Source of the DNA: an uncultured Desulfobulbaceae bacterium
GTDB taxonomy: Bacteria > Desulfobacterota > Desulfobulbia > Desulfobulbales > BM004
Direction of reading: 5' to 3'
Length of the DNA: 64,000 nt
NCBI GenBank assembly: GCA_947259115.1
Contig: CAMYKS010000020.1
Location: forward strand, 1 to 64,000
This document shows, one piece after another, positions 51,875 to 61,091 of this stretch; position 1 is the stretch's first letter, and every line of letters begins with the position of its first letter. Below the pieces are notes generated by a model that did not search any database, was not told where the DNA came from, and was given only the letters and a program-made list of their open reading frames with translations. The position numbers were made by a program, and so were the translations under genes.

Positions 51875-53599
51875 TTACTCCCAGGTTGCCGCCATTCCAT
51901 CATGAATAGCGCTGACAACCTCTGTGAGGGCTTTATCAGGGGACAGGCTTTGTGTTATACCATCAGCTCTTGTGCGAATCTCCACCTCGCCTTCCTGGAC
52001 GAATCGTTTGCCTATGGTAATTCGATAGGGAATGCCGACAAGATCAGCATCCTTGAACTTGATACCGGGGCGCTCGTCACGGTCATCAAGCAGTACCTCA
52101 AGCCCTTCCTGCTGCAACTGGCTGTAGAGAGATTCCGCAGCTGCAGTAATTTCCTGATTTTTGGGATCCAGGTTCAAAATTATAACCTGAAACGGTGCCA
52201 GGGGCAGTGGGAATATAATTCCATGCTGATCATGGTTCTGTTCAATTGCTGCTGCGACCGTCCTGCTCACACCAATACCATAGCAGCCCATGACAAAATT
52301 CTGCTCTTCGCTGCTGCTGTCCTGGAAGGTGGCTTTAAGCGCCTTGCTGTAACTGTCTCCCAGCTTGAATATGTGCCCGACTTCAATTCCCTTGGTTAAT
52401 TCAAGTTCACCACCACAGGATGGACATTTGTCCTCCTCAGTCAGCTGACGCAGGTCAGCCACCTGAAAAACCTTGAAATCCCTGGGGAGATTCACATTCT
52501 GCAGATGATAATTCTTTTCATTGGCTCCAACGGTAAAGTTGACCATGGCTGCAACCTCCCGGTCGGCGGCACAGGGGATATCCAGGCCAAGGGGCCCCAA
52601 ATAACCGCTGGGAACGCCGGTTATATCAAAAATCTGCTTCTCATCAACCATTTCAACATCCACAGCTCCCAGCATATTCTTGAGCTTGACCGGCTGCACC
52701 TCATGATCACCCCGGACAAGCACTGCAACAGGATCACCGTCGGCCAGATAAACCATGGTCTTCACCAGTTCCCTGGGCGAGATGCCAAGGAACTCACAAA
52801 CGACATCAACTTTTCTCTTGCCGGGTGTTTCGACCTTCTGCAGGGGCAGCAGTCCAACATCCTCACCAGGTTTTTCAGGGGGCGCCACTGCAGCCTTCTC
52901 CATATTGGCGGCATAGGAACAATTCCTGCAGATAACCAGGGTATCCTCACCGGTATCTGCGAGCACCATGAATTCATGGGAGAAACTGCCGCCAATTGTG
53001 CCGGTGTCTGCCTCAACAGCCCGAAAGGATAAACCGCACCGTTTAAATACGCGATGGTAGGCATCAAACATTTTCCCATAGGTGATTTCTGCTCCACTCT
53101 CCGTTGCATCAAAACTGTAACCGTCCTTCATGATAAACTCGCGGCCACGCATGAGTCCGAACCGCGGCCTGATTTCATCCCGGAACTTGGTCTGGATCTG
53201 GTAGAGGTTAAGCGGCAGGTCCCGGTACGAATGGATATCCCTGCGCACCAGATCGGTTATAACCTCCTCGTGGGTCGGTCCAAGGCAACTCTCCCTGTCG
53301 TGACGATCTGTAAAACGCAGGAGTTCCGGACCATATTTTTCCCAGCGCCCGGACTCCTTCCAGAGATCAGCCGGCTGCACCATGGGCATGAGAAGTTCCT
53401 GGGCTCCGGCCCTATTCATTTCCTCGCGCACAATCTGCTCAACCTTGCGGATCGAGGCGAGCCCCAAGGGCAAATAGGTGTAGATACCCGATGAAAGCTT
53501 GCGGATAAAACCGGCCCGCAGCAGGAGTTTGTGGCTCATCACCTCAGCTTCGGCAGGCGTTTCTTTTAAAGTGGGCAATAATAGTTCAGAATAACGCAT
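51875..53599 (-). CDS. proS: prolyl-tRNA synthetase
   Basis: 574 aa, bacterial-type class II enzyme with editing insertion. Motif 1 region near EEMNRAGAQELLMPMVQPADLW. Motif 2 near FRDEIRPRFGLMRGREFIMKDGYSF. The YbaK/INS editing domain (about 225-390) carries VLVRGDHEVQPVKLKNMLGA and ITGVPSGYLGPLG. Motif 3 at FVMGCYGIGVSRTVAAAIEQNHD. A C-terminal anticodon domain follows (GLEVLLDDRDERPGIKFKDADLVGIPYRI). AGGA precedes the ATG. Confidence 0.98.
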   Translation of the reverse strand: MRYSELLLPTLKETPAEAEVMSHKLLLRAGFIRKLSSGIYTYLPLGLASIRKVEQIVREEMNRAGAQELLMPMVQPADLWKESGRWEKYGPELLRFTDRHDRESCLGPTHEEVITDLVRRDIHSYRDLPLNLYQIQTKFRDEIRPRFGLMRGREFIMKDGYSFDATESGAEITYGKMFDAYHRVFKRCGLSFRAVEADTGTIGGSFSHEFMVLADTGEDTLVICRNCSYAANMEKAAVAPPEKPGEDVGLLPLQKVETPGKRKVDVVCEFLGISPRELVKTMVYLADGDPVAVLVRGDHEVQPVKLKNMLGAVDVEMVDEKQIFDITGVPSGYLGPLGLDIPCAADREVAAMVNFTVGANEKNYHLQNVNLPRDFKVFQVADLRQLTEEDKCPSCGGELELTKGIEVGHIFKLGDSYSKALKATFQDSSSEEQNFVMGCYGIGVSRTVAAAIEQNHDQHGIIFPLPLAPFQVIILNLDPKNQEITAAAESLYSQLQQEGLEVLLDDRDERPGIKFKDADLVGIPYRITIGKRFVQEGEVEIRTRADGITQSLSPDKALTEVVSAIHDGMAATWE

Positions 53600-53676
53600 A
53601 ATTAAGATCCTGGTTGAAAGTAAATATTCGGGCTAAAAAAACCCGGTTTCAGCTTGTAGTGTTCATGCAGCAGGCG

Positions 53677-53750
53677 TTTATGCCCTTCAGGGAACAAAGG
53701 CCTTTATGCCTCTGTGCCTCTGTGCCTCTGTCACTTTGTGCCTTTTTCTC
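53677..53750. repeat. composite intergenic repeat, partial copy
   Basis: Only the GGGAACAAAGGCCTTTATG and tandem GTGCCTCT part is present. It overlaps the 3' end of ispG: the last codons of that gene (EKGTK stop) are written in the repeat itself. Confidence 0.7.
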
Positions 53751-54804
53751 CTGCCATATCATCAAGTTCTTTAAGAAAAACTTCCAGCAACTCATTTTCA
53801 GCCACTTTTTTATACAGCTTGCCTTTCTTGAAAATTATTCCCACACCCTTGCCCCCGGCCACACCGATATCCGCCTCTTTAGCCTCTCCGGGCCCATTTA
53901 CCACGCAGCCCATAACCGCTATCTTGAGAGGAGTTTCCATGTTTTGGATATGATGCTCCACCTCATCTGCCAGATTGAAAAGATTAACCTGGCAGCGACC
54001 GCACGTGGGGCAGGATATCAGTTCCGGGCCGCGGTGCCTGATATTCAAAGCCCGCAGGATTTCGTACCCCACCCTGACCTCCTCCACCGGATCCCGGGTC
54101 AGGGAGATTCGGAAGGTGTCCCCGATACCTTCATAGAGCAGGATACCAAGGGCAACGCTTGATTTTACTGTCCCGGCAATCAATCCACCGGCCTCTGTTA
54201 CACCAAGGTGGAAAGGGTAGTCGCATTGAGCGGCCAGTTCTTTATAGGCCGCAACCGTATTCAGGGGGTCAGAGGATTTGATGGATATTTTTATCTCATT
54301 AAAGCCCTGATTTTCAAGCAGGTCAACATTACGCAGTGCACTTTCCACCAGGGCGGAGGGGGTGGGATGTCCGTGTTTTTTTAATATGTCTTTTTCCAGG
54401 GAACCGCTGTTCACCCCCACCCGTATGGAAACCCCATGGGCCTTTGCAGCATCCACAACCTTTGCAAGCTTTCCCGGGCCGCCGATGTTGCCGGGGTTGA
54501 TCCTGATTGCCTGGGCCCCGTTTTCCATGCTGGCAACAGCCAACCTGTGATCAAAATGAATATCAGCAATAAGAGGTATATGGATCTGATCCCGAATCGG
54601 ACGTATGGCCGCCGCCGCTTCCATGTCCACCACAGCCACCCTGATTAGTTCACAACCCGCTGCTTCCAGACGCTTAACCTGGGCAACAGTCTCTTGCACC
54701 TTGCGGGTGTCGGTATTTGTCATGGATTGCACAGAGACAGGGGCATCGCCGCCCACCGGTACATCTCCAATCATGATCTGTCTTGTTTTCCGCCGCTTAG
54801 TCAT
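53731..54804 (-). CDS. ispG: 4-hydroxy-3-methylbut-2-en-1-yl diphosphate synthase
   Basis: 357 aa. Converts methylerythritol cyclodiphosphate to HMBPP in the MEP isoprenoid pathway, with a [4Fe-4S] cluster. The start TRQIMIGDVPVGGDAPVSVQSMTNTDT is diagnostic, and ADIHFDHRLA lies in the TIM barrel. Cluster ligands: ISCPTCGRCQVNLF and VMGCVVNGPGEAKEADIG. Pairs functionally with dxr and uppS in the same cluster. The last few residues come from a repeat. Confidence 0.98.
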   Translation of the reverse strand: MTKRRKTRQIMIGDVPVGGDAPVSVQSMTNTDTRKVQETVAQVKRLEAAGCELIRVAVVDMEAAAAIRPIRDQIHIPLIADIHFDHRLAVASMENGAQAIRINPGNIGGPGKLAKVVDAAKAHGVSIRVGVNSGSLEKDILKKHGHPTPSALVESALRNVDLLENQGFNEIKISIKSSDPLNTVAAYKELAAQCDYPFHLGVTEAGGLIAGTVKSSVALGILLYEGIGDTFRISLTRDPVEEVRVGYEILRALNIRHRGPELISCPTCGRCQVNLFNLADEVEHHIQNMETPLKIAVMGCVVNGPGEAKEADIGVAGGKGVGIIFKKGKLYKKVAENELLEVFLKELDDMAGEKGTK

Positions 54805-54813
54805 TGTTTTGTT

Positions 54814-54990
54814 AAGGGTTCAAGGAAAATATTGTAATTTGCAAATTCATATTGCAAGAACTTTTTAATCTAAAATTGTTTTTTGACCTGGAACAAAACA
54901 ACCACTACCTGGTCCCGGTCTGTGCCTCTGTATCTCTGTGCCTCTGTACCCTAAAGGGCATAATTGCCTCAGTGCCTTTTTAAACCTTTA
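54814..54990. repeat. composite intergenic repeat, copy 2
   Basis: Begins AAGGGTTCAAGG, then AATTTGCAAATTCATATTGC, TTGTTTTTTGACCTGGAAC, CTACCTGGTCCCGGTCTGTG, a shorter GTGCCTCT/GTATCTCT array, ACCCTAAAGGGCATAATTG and GTGCCTTTTTAAACC. It lacks the ATATCAGTCTTTAG segment found in copies 1 and 3. Confidence 0.85.
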
Positions 54991-55051
54991 TCCTCGTGCC
55001 CTTTGTCTGTTTTTCATCCAGTGCCCAGCATCTAGTCTCCAGCATCAATCT

Positions 55052-55780
55052 TTATTTCCCAAATAGCAATTCAGCCTCCGATGGCCTGATATATATCGGC
55101 CCTGCTGCTGCAGGATCAAGAAACTCATTCTGCCTCCACTTGTCCAGGGCCAGTAAACCGATTGTCGCTGCCCTGGGGAAATATATATTTGCGGGTGCCA
55201 TTTTCAAAAGACCCGCAAGTTTCTCCCGAAAGAGATCCTCATAAACTGCTGCCCCATCTCCCAACAACACCACCGGCTCATCGATTCTCTCACACAGAAC
55301 CCCAGGACTTATGACCATATGTTCTCCCAACAGCCTTGGACTATCCTGGCTGTCGCTTCTATAAAAGCCGGCATACACCTCTTTTTTCCTGGCATCCAGC
55401 ACCGGGCAGATCAAAATTTCTCCTGTTGCACAGAACTGTGCAGCCAGGCCGTCAAGAGTGCCAACGCCAATAAGATTTGCATTTCCAGCCATGGCTATGC
55501 CTTTTGCAGTTGCAAGCCCTATGCGTAAACCGGTAAAACTTCCCGGTCCCAGGCTCACTGCCACAGCATCAATTATTGACCAATCAATACCGGTCTCCTG
55601 CATGAGCCAGTCAACTCCTGCCAAAAGCCTGCGGGAATGGGTCTCACCTGTCTGCAGAGAAAATTCCGCCAAACACCTGTTTTCTGCAACAAGGGCAACA
55701 CTGCCGCACATGGTGGCTGTTTCGAGGGCCAGGATTACCGGCTTATGCAACCCTTGTATATCTTTATCAGTATGAGCCAT
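55052..55780 (-). CDS. tsaB: tRNA threonylcarbamoyladenosine biosynthesis protein TsaB
   Basis: 242 aa. ASKHA-fold partner of TsaD/TsaE in t6A37 tRNA modification. ILALETATMCGSVALV (landmark from residue 16), ETHSRRLLAGVDWLM and AVAVSLGPGSFTGLRIGLATAKGIA are the standard TsaB/YeaZ motifs. Slightly long N-terminus (15 residues before the first strand). Sits in the housekeeping cluster between ispG and rseP with repeats on both sides. Confidence 0.96.
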   Translation of the reverse strand: MAHTDKDIQGLHKPVILALETATMCGSVALVAENRCLAEFSLQTGETHSRRLLAGVDWLMQETGIDWSIIDAVAVSLGPGSFTGLRIGLATAKGIAMAGNANLIGVGTLDGLAAQFCATGEILICPVLDARKKEVYAGFYRSDSQDSPRLLGEHMVISPGVLCERIDEPVVLLGDGAAVYEDLFREKLAGLLKMAPANIYFPRAATIGLLALDKWRQNEFLDPAAAGPIYIRPSEAELLFGK

Positions 55781-55840
55781 GCCTGCACAGTGAAGTTATA
55801 TTTTTTTTATTATTAGCGGACAATTCAGGTAGGAGTAAAT

Positions 55841-56100
55841 TCAAGGGTTCAAGGGGTCAAGGGGTCAAGGGGTCAAGGGGTCAAGGGGTCAAGGGGTCAA
55901 GGGGTCAAGGGGAAAATTTTAATTCGCAAATTCATATTGCAAGTATTTTTTAAGGTAAAATTGTTTTTTGACCTGACACAAAACTATCACTACCTGGTTC
56001 CGGTCTATATTAGTCTTTAGACTTTCACCTCTGTACCTCTGTACCCTAAAGGGCATAAATTATTCTGTACCTCTGTGCCTCTGTACCTCTGTGCCTTTTC
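55841..56100. repeat. composite intergenic repeat, copy 3, with perfect 8-bp array
   Basis: Starts with nine consecutive 8-bp units TCAAGGGG (first one TCAAGGGT) from 55841 to 55912. Then follow AATTCGCAAATTCATATTGC, TTGTTTTTTGACCTGACAC, CTACCTGGTTCCGGTCT, the ATATTAGTCTTTAGACTTTC segment and a GTACCTCT/GTGCCTCT array to 56096. The CAAGGG unit is the same as in the arrays at 7537 and 42505. Confidence 0.88.
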
Positions 56101-56141
56101 ACTTGTAACTTAGCAGGTACTTAGTCCCCCGTTTACCCCAC

Positions 56142-57227
56142 TCAGCCACTGAATACCCTTACCAGGTCATTATAAAAAACAAAAATCATCAGGGTGCCCA
56201 GCAGCACGAGACCAATCTGCTGCAGGATTTCCATGGTTCTCAGGTTAAGGGGTTTACGCAAAATCGCCTCAACGGAGAAAAACACGAGATGCCCGCCATC
56301 CAGGATAGGGATCGGGAGCAGATTCAGGATACCAAGGTTAACGCTTAAGACACCCATGAAGTAGAGAAAATTGATCCAACCGGCCTCCATCCGCTCCCCG
56401 GCAATTTTTGCAATGAGAATCGGGCCGCCCAATTCCGAAGCCGGCACGACCTTCTGGATTATTTTTACCAGCCCCATGACCGTTAGGTACATCCAGGTCC
56501 AGGTCTGGCTGATACCGGCCTGCAGGGACTGCACGAAACCGACCTTTTCGTAAATGACCTCCTCGGATCTGGAGATGCCTATCATATACCGTTCGCCAAC
56601 TTCTTCACCAAAAATAGTTCGTGTCTTTTCCATGCTGGGCGTTACTGCAACTTCAAGGGTCTTCTCCCCCCTTGCCAGGGTAAGAAGGACCTCTCTGCCC
56701 TCACTGTTCTTAATCAGCAGGGACACATCTTCCCAGCGCAGGGTCTCCGTGCCGTCAATGGTGAGAATGGTATCACCCTCCTGCAGACCAGCCTCTGCTG
56801 CAGGTGTATCCTGGCCAACTCCGCCAATGGTTGTAGTGTCCACCGGCTGAGGCATTCCTGCCACAAAGACGATGATGAAAAAAAGGAACATGGCAAAAAT
56901 AAGGTTAAATACAGGACCGCCTGCCACAATTATGAAGCGCTGCCAGACCGGACGTGTAGCAAAGGAACGTTTGAGCTCTCCTGGCGACAGTCTTTCCTCG
57001 GCTAATTCGCCGGGATTTTCCCCAAACATTTTAACATAACCGCCCAGGGGAAAGGCGCTTATCAGGTACTCAGTTTCACCGTACTGTTTGCTGATGAGTT
57101 TCGGCCCAAAGCCCAGAGAAAACTTCAGCACTTTGACCCCAAAAAACTTGGCCCAGATAAAGTGGCCAAATTCATGCACGAAAATTAACAACCCAAGTAC
57201 TATGGCAAAAGAAATTATGGTGTTCAT
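56142..57227 (-). CDS. rseP: RIP metalloprotease RseP (site-2 protease)
   Basis: 361 aa. Inner-membrane zinc protease that cuts anti-sigma factors and remnant signal peptides. HEFGHF near residue 19 is the HExxH zinc motif. The second active-site motif is LGILNLLPIPILDGGHLVFF (Asp ligand in LDGG). One PDZ domain (about 115-195) is seen around TTTIGGVGQDTPAAEAGLQEGDTIL. Four membrane segments. Normal place in the cluster, between dxr and tsaB. Confidence 0.97.
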   Translation of the reverse strand: MNTIISFAIVLGLLIFVHEFGHFIWAKFFGVKVLKFSLGFGPKLISKQYGETEYLISAFPLGGYVKMFGENPGELAEERLSPGELKRSFATRPVWQRFIIVAGGPVFNLIFAMFLFFIIVFVAGMPQPVDTTTIGGVGQDTPAAEAGLQEGDTILTIDGTETLRWEDVSLLIKNSEGREVLLTLARGEKTLEVAVTPSMEKTRTIFGEEVGERYMIGISRSEEVIYEKVGFVQSLQAGISQTWTWMYLTVMGLVKIIQKVVPASELGGPILIAKIAGERMEAGWINFLYFMGVLSVNLGILNLLPIPILDGGHLVFFSVEAILRKPLNLRTMEILQQIGLVLLGTLMIFVFYNDLVRVFSG

Positions 57228-57568
57228 TAAGTTTCAAACCTCTATAATGGTTGTCGGCTTCATATGTATGCCCGTATGGGTGTTTATGCCCGCATGGACA
57301 AAAAAAATCTCAGCCGCCTGATTTTTCGCCCGAACCCATCTGATAACCTCAGGCCCTGTAGATGGTTGCGGAATTTTACTATGACTCTATCTCAATGCCG
57401 CCGGTAAACCTTCAGCTTGCATTTCATTAAAAATTTTGCCCGGTTTTATTCACTATGTCTTTTTGTGCTATTACGCTTTGCTATATTGAAAAATTTAGAT
57501 GTTACAGGTTGTGCCGATACAGAGTAAAAATTTTTAAAACCACTCACCCTTCGGGCCGGTCGATACAT
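57228..57568. other. intergenic spacer between rseP and dxr
   Basis: 341 bases. A short duplicated motif, TATGCCCGTATGGGTGTTTATGCCCGCATGG, broken over 57267-57297, is visible near rseP. The rest is AT-rich with no gene. Unusual length for this cluster, but without the composite repeat. Confidence 0.45.
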
Positions 57569-58732
57569 TCATATAACCTGCAATATCTCAGCAGACAAGT
57601 GCCTGGCAATACCATCCGCTTCTAAAATTGTTTCAATATCTTTGTCTTCCATAAAATCCATGCGGGTCAGTGTTTCGGCAACCACTCGCGAAATTTCAGG
57701 AAATTTCAATTTCCCGTCGAGAAAGGCGGCTACTGCAACCTCGTTTGCCGCATTCATAACAGTTGGCAGGCATCCCCCCATCCTGCAGGCCTCATAGGCC
57801 GTCTGCAGCGCAGGAAAGCGATTTGTATCCGGTTTGAGAAAGCTCAAATTACTGCATTCGGTCAAGTTCAGGCGCGAAAGGCCTGTATCCAGCCTATAGG
57901 GATAGGAAAGGGCATAGCTGATAGGTACCCGCATGTCCGGGATGCCAAGCTGGGCCACGACCGATCCATCTACAAACTCTACCAGTGAATGAACAATACT
58001 TTGAGGATGCACGAGCACCTCAATCTTATTCAGGTCAACATCAAAAAGCCAACGGGCCTCGATAACTTCAAGCCCTTTATTCATCAGCGTTGCGGAATCA
58101 ATGGAAATCTTACGGCCCATGTCCCAATTAGGGTGGTGCAGGGCCTGGTCAGGTGTTACCTGCCAGAGATTTTCCTGTTCCAGGTTCAAAAAAGGCCCAC
58201 CGGAGGCAGTAAGGATAATGCGGGCGACATCCTCTCTGCGCCCTGCTTCAAGGGCCTGCGCAATAGCACTGTGCTCACTGTCAATGGGCAGCAGACGCAC
58301 CTGATGTTTTTTTACTTCATCCATTATGAACCGCCCTGCCATAACAAGGGTTTCCTTGTTGGCCAGGGCAATATCCTTGCCGGACCTGATCGCGGCAAGA
58401 GTCGGCAGCAATCCTGCGGCCCCTACAATGGCCGAGACCACCATATCTGTGTCCTGCATGGCAGCCACCTGCTGGTTGCCCGCCTGACCCCAGACTATTT
58501 CCGTCTGACTTGCAGGGCCCAATAATGTTTTGAGCTTAGCAGCTTCCTCCTCCACGGCAACAGATACCAGGCGTGGTGCAAAGATCTCGATCTGCTGCCG
58601 GAGCAAATCTATATTCCATCCGGCTGTTAAGCCGACCACGGTAAAATGTTCCGGGAAGCAGGCTGCAACTTTAAGAACGTTTCTGCCGATGGAACCGGTG
58701 GAACCGAGTATGGAAATTTTTTTATTCTTCAC
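57569..58732 (-). CDS. dxr: 1-deoxy-D-xylulose 5-phosphate reductoisomerase
   Basis: About 387 aa. Second committed step of the MEP pathway, NADPH-dependent. KKISILGSTGSIGRNVLKV is the NADPH-binding start. ALANKETLVMAGRFIMDE, LPIDSEHSAIAQAL and ILTASGGPFLNL are hallmark segments; NWDMGRKISIDSATLMNKGLEVIEA binds substrate and metal. No ATG is available: GTG at 58732 gives the usual N-terminus and is preferred here, but a TTG at 58750 is also in frame. Confidence 0.97.
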   Translation of the reverse strand: MKNKKISILGSTGSIGRNVLKVAACFPEHFTVVGLTAGWNIDLLRQQIEIFAPRLVSVAVEEEAAKLKTLLGPASQTEIVWGQAGNQQVAAMQDTDMVVSAIVGAAGLLPTLAAIRSGKDIALANKETLVMAGRFIMDEVKKHQVRLLPIDSEHSAIAQALEAGRREDVARIILTASGGPFLNLEQENLWQVTPDQALHHPNWDMGRKISIDSATLMNKGLEVIEARWLFDVDLNKIEVLVHPQSIVHSLVEFVDGSVVAQLGIPDMRVPISYALSYPYRLDTGLSRLNLTECSNLSFLKPDTNRFPALQTAYEACRMGGCLPTVMNAANEVAVAAFLDGKLKFPEISRVVAETLTRMDFMEDKDIETILEADGIARHLSAEILQVI

Positions 58733-58860
58733 GTAATACAGTATTCTCAAATATAAAAAGTAAATCCGTGCCCATAAGGCCGGTAATAGTATTCTTGCTC
58801 CTGCATATACTCATCAGCATCTTTTTTCTGTAGAACTTTCCAGCGCTGCGAAGTTGCAAG

Positions 58861-59667
58861 CTACTTTAACAGTGCGGCATGCCCCCAGTAAAGGACATGA
58901 TACAGTACAGGAGCTGTAAGCAGCAGGCTGTCACAACGGTCCAGCAATCCACCGTGCCCGGGTAATATCTGCCCCGAATCCTTTACTCCTGATACGCGCT
59001 TGATGAGCGATTCAATTAAATCCCCGATAATGCCGATTGCACTTAAAGCCAGGCCCAGTAGAGCTACCATGGCAAGACTGATTCCCTCAAAAAGAAGGGC
59101 TGCCGCGATAAGCCCTCCAAGCATGCCGCCGACAATTCCACCAACAGCTCCGGCCCTGGTTTTGCCTGGGCTTAAAGCAGGATACAACTTGGTTTTACCG
59201 AGGGAACGCCCGACATAGTAAGCCCCGGTATCAGAAGAGACGGTAATGGCTGTCAGGACCAGCAACCAGTAATTTCCCTGGGCATAGGAGCGCAGCAGGA
59301 TCAAATGGGCGGCACAGAACCCTATGTAAGAAATGGCAAACCAATTCCTTGCTGCAAAGAGCAGTCCGTTATCCAGAGACGGATAGGAAACCACGGTAAA
59401 AATGATCAGGATGAGCAGGGCGAGAAACAGGCTGGATGTCACCACCCCGCTGCCCCATAATGAGGCTGCAAAGAGTGGAATAATCCCGAGTATGAGAACA
59501 AGGGGAATATGTTTTTGCTCGACTTCAGGAGAACTCATGCGCAGGAATTCGTAAAGGCACCCTCCTGCTCCCCCAGCGATAACCAGGCAGAACATGGGGT
59601 ATGACCCAACAAGCAGCAATAAAAGCCAGGCTATGGCGAGGATGAGACCGGTGACAATTCTACCCAT
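58861..59667 (-). CDS. cdsA: phosphatidate cytidylyltransferase
   Basis: 268 aa, about seven membrane segments. Makes CDP-diacylglycerol for phospholipid synthesis in the inner membrane. The CdsA signature is complete: SLIKRVSGVKDSGQILPGHG followed by GLLDRCDSLL. SSDTGAYYVGRSLGKTKLYPALSPGKT is also typical. Starts 3 bp after the uppS stop, so translation is probably coupled. Confidence 0.97.
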   Translation of the reverse strand: MGRIVTGLILAIAWLLLLLVGSYPMFCLVIAGGAGGCLYEFLRMSSPEVEQKHIPLVLILGIIPLFAASLWGSGVVTSSLFLALLILIIFTVVSYPSLDNGLLFAARNWFAISYIGFCAAHLILLRSYAQGNYWLLVLTAITVSSDTGAYYVGRSLGKTKLYPALSPGKTRAGAVGGIVGGMLGGLIAAALLFEGISLAMVALLGLALSAIGIIGDLIESLIKRVSGVKDSGQILPGHGGLLDRCDSLLLTAPVLYHVLYWGHAALLK

Positions 59668-59670
59668 TGA

Positions 59671-60429
59671 TCATTCCGCCTGCAACTGTTCGCTGGTTTG
59701 GCCGAACCTTCTTTCGCGGCTCTGATAATCCCTGATCGCCTCGATAAACCTGGCGCCCCTGAAATCGGGCCACATGGTTTCTGTAATATAAAGTTCAGCA
59801 TAAGACAGCTGCCAAAGGAGAAAATTGCTCAGGCGCGCTTCGCCCCCTGTCCTGATGAGTAAATCCGGGTCAGGAAGCCCGCTGGTATAAAGATGGGAAG
59901 CAAAAAACTTTTCGGAAAAATCTTGTGGTTCAAACTGGCCACTGACACATTTTTCCGCCATGGCACGGGCAGCCCTTACAATCTCGGAGCGGCTCCCATA
60001 GCTCAAAGCCAGGTTTAAAATCAAACTGGGTTTTTCGTCTGTTTTCGGGGTAGTCCCCTGTATAACCTCGGTCAGGATTTTTCGTACATCAGACGGTAAA
60101 TTTTCAATTTCTCCGATGCAGCGCAGCGAAATGCTATTCCCCAATAAATTTTGCAGTTCCGATTTGAGATAGGTCTTGAGCAGAGTCATAAGACCCTGGA
60201 CCTCAAAGGCAGGCCTTTTCCAGTTTTCGGTTGAAAATGCATAAAGAGTGAGAACCTCCAGATTCAATTTTCTGGCGGTTTTCACAACATCTTTGACAGA
60301 TTCGGATCCTGCCTTGTGCCCCATAATTCTCGGCAGGTTGCGCTCTTTCGCCCATCTGCCGTTGCCATCCATAATAATGGCAACATGTCGGGGAATCCTC
60401 TTCGGATCCAGAACAGGATTATCAAGCAT
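59671..60429 (-). CDS. uppS: undecaprenyl diphosphate synthase (isoprenyl transferase)
   Basis: 252 aa. Extends farnesyl diphosphate with IPP to the cell-wall lipid carrier. HVAIIMDGNGRWAKERNLPRIMGHKAGSE holds the catalytic Asp (IMDGNGRWA). LYAFSTENWKRP and LIRTGGEARLSNFLLWQLSYAELYIT are standard. Uses products of dxr and ispG in the same cluster. Confidence 0.98.
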   Translation of the reverse strand: MLDNPVLDPKRIPRHVAIIMDGNGRWAKERNLPRIMGHKAGSESVKDVVKTARKLNLEVLTLYAFSTENWKRPAFEVQGLMTLLKTYLKSELQNLLGNSISLRCIGEIENLPSDVRKILTEVIQGTTPKTDEKPSLILNLALSYGSRSEIVRAARAMAEKCVSGQFEPQDFSEKFFASHLYTSGLPDPDLLIRTGGEARLSNFLLWQLSYAELYITETMWPDFRGARFIEAIRDYQSRERRFGQTSEQLQAE

Positions 60430-60459
60430 AACAGGTCATTGCACTCTTCAAATGATGAG

Positions 60460-61017
60460 CTAAACCTCCATTACTTCATTTTCTTTACCAGCGGCCACTT
60501 CATCTATCTTTGCAATAGAACTGTCTGTTTCTTTCTGGGCCTCATCCTGAAGTTTAAAGAGCTCGTCTTCTGAAATTTCTTTGTTTTTCTTTTGTTTTTT
60601 AAGGGTGTCTATGGCATCACGACGGTGATTCCGGACAGCGACTCGGTATTCCTCAGCGATTTTTTTCACAATTTTAACGAGTTCCTTACGCCGTTCTTCT
60701 GTCAGCTGCGGAATGTTAATTCGGATGACCTTACCGTCATTTACCGGGGTCAGGCCCAGTTCGGATTTTAAAATTGCCTTCTCAATACCTGCCATAACCC
60801 CGGGGTCCCATGGCTGAATAACAATTTGCCTGCTTTCCGGAATAGTCAAGGTGCCTACCTGGTTCAACGGCATGGCGGAACCATAGGCTTCAACCTTAAT
60901 CCCGTCCAGAAGTGACAATGAAGCGCGGCCTGTGCGTATCCTGGTCAATTCCTGCTTAAAAGCATCCAGGCTCTTATCCATCTTTTCAGCCATTTCCATT
61001 ATTACTTCACTCGTCAT
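60460..61017 (-). CDS. frr: ribosome recycling factor
   Basis: 185 aa. Splits post-termination ribosomes with EF-G. LTRIRTGRASLSLLDGIKVEAYGS, LNQVGTLTIPESRQIVIQPWD and INIPQLTEERRKELVKIVKKIAEE are diagnostic. ATG at 61017 chosen over the adjacent GTG; AAAGGAGAG lies upstream. Standard position after pyrH. Confidence 0.98.
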   Translation of the reverse strand: MTSEVIMEMAEKMDKSLDAFKQELTRIRTGRASLSLLDGIKVEAYGSAMPLNQVGTLTIPESRQIVIQPWDPGVMAGIEKAILKSELGLTPVNDGKVIRINIPQLTEERRKELVKIVKKIAEEYRVAVRNHRRDAIDTLKKQKKNKEISEDELFKLQDEAQKETDSSIAKIDEVAAGKENEVMEV

Positions 61018-61091
61018 CACACTCTCCTTTCGGTTATCCTCCGGCTGTTAAGTATCTGTTTCTTGATTTTGCAGAATTCTTCAACTTCATG

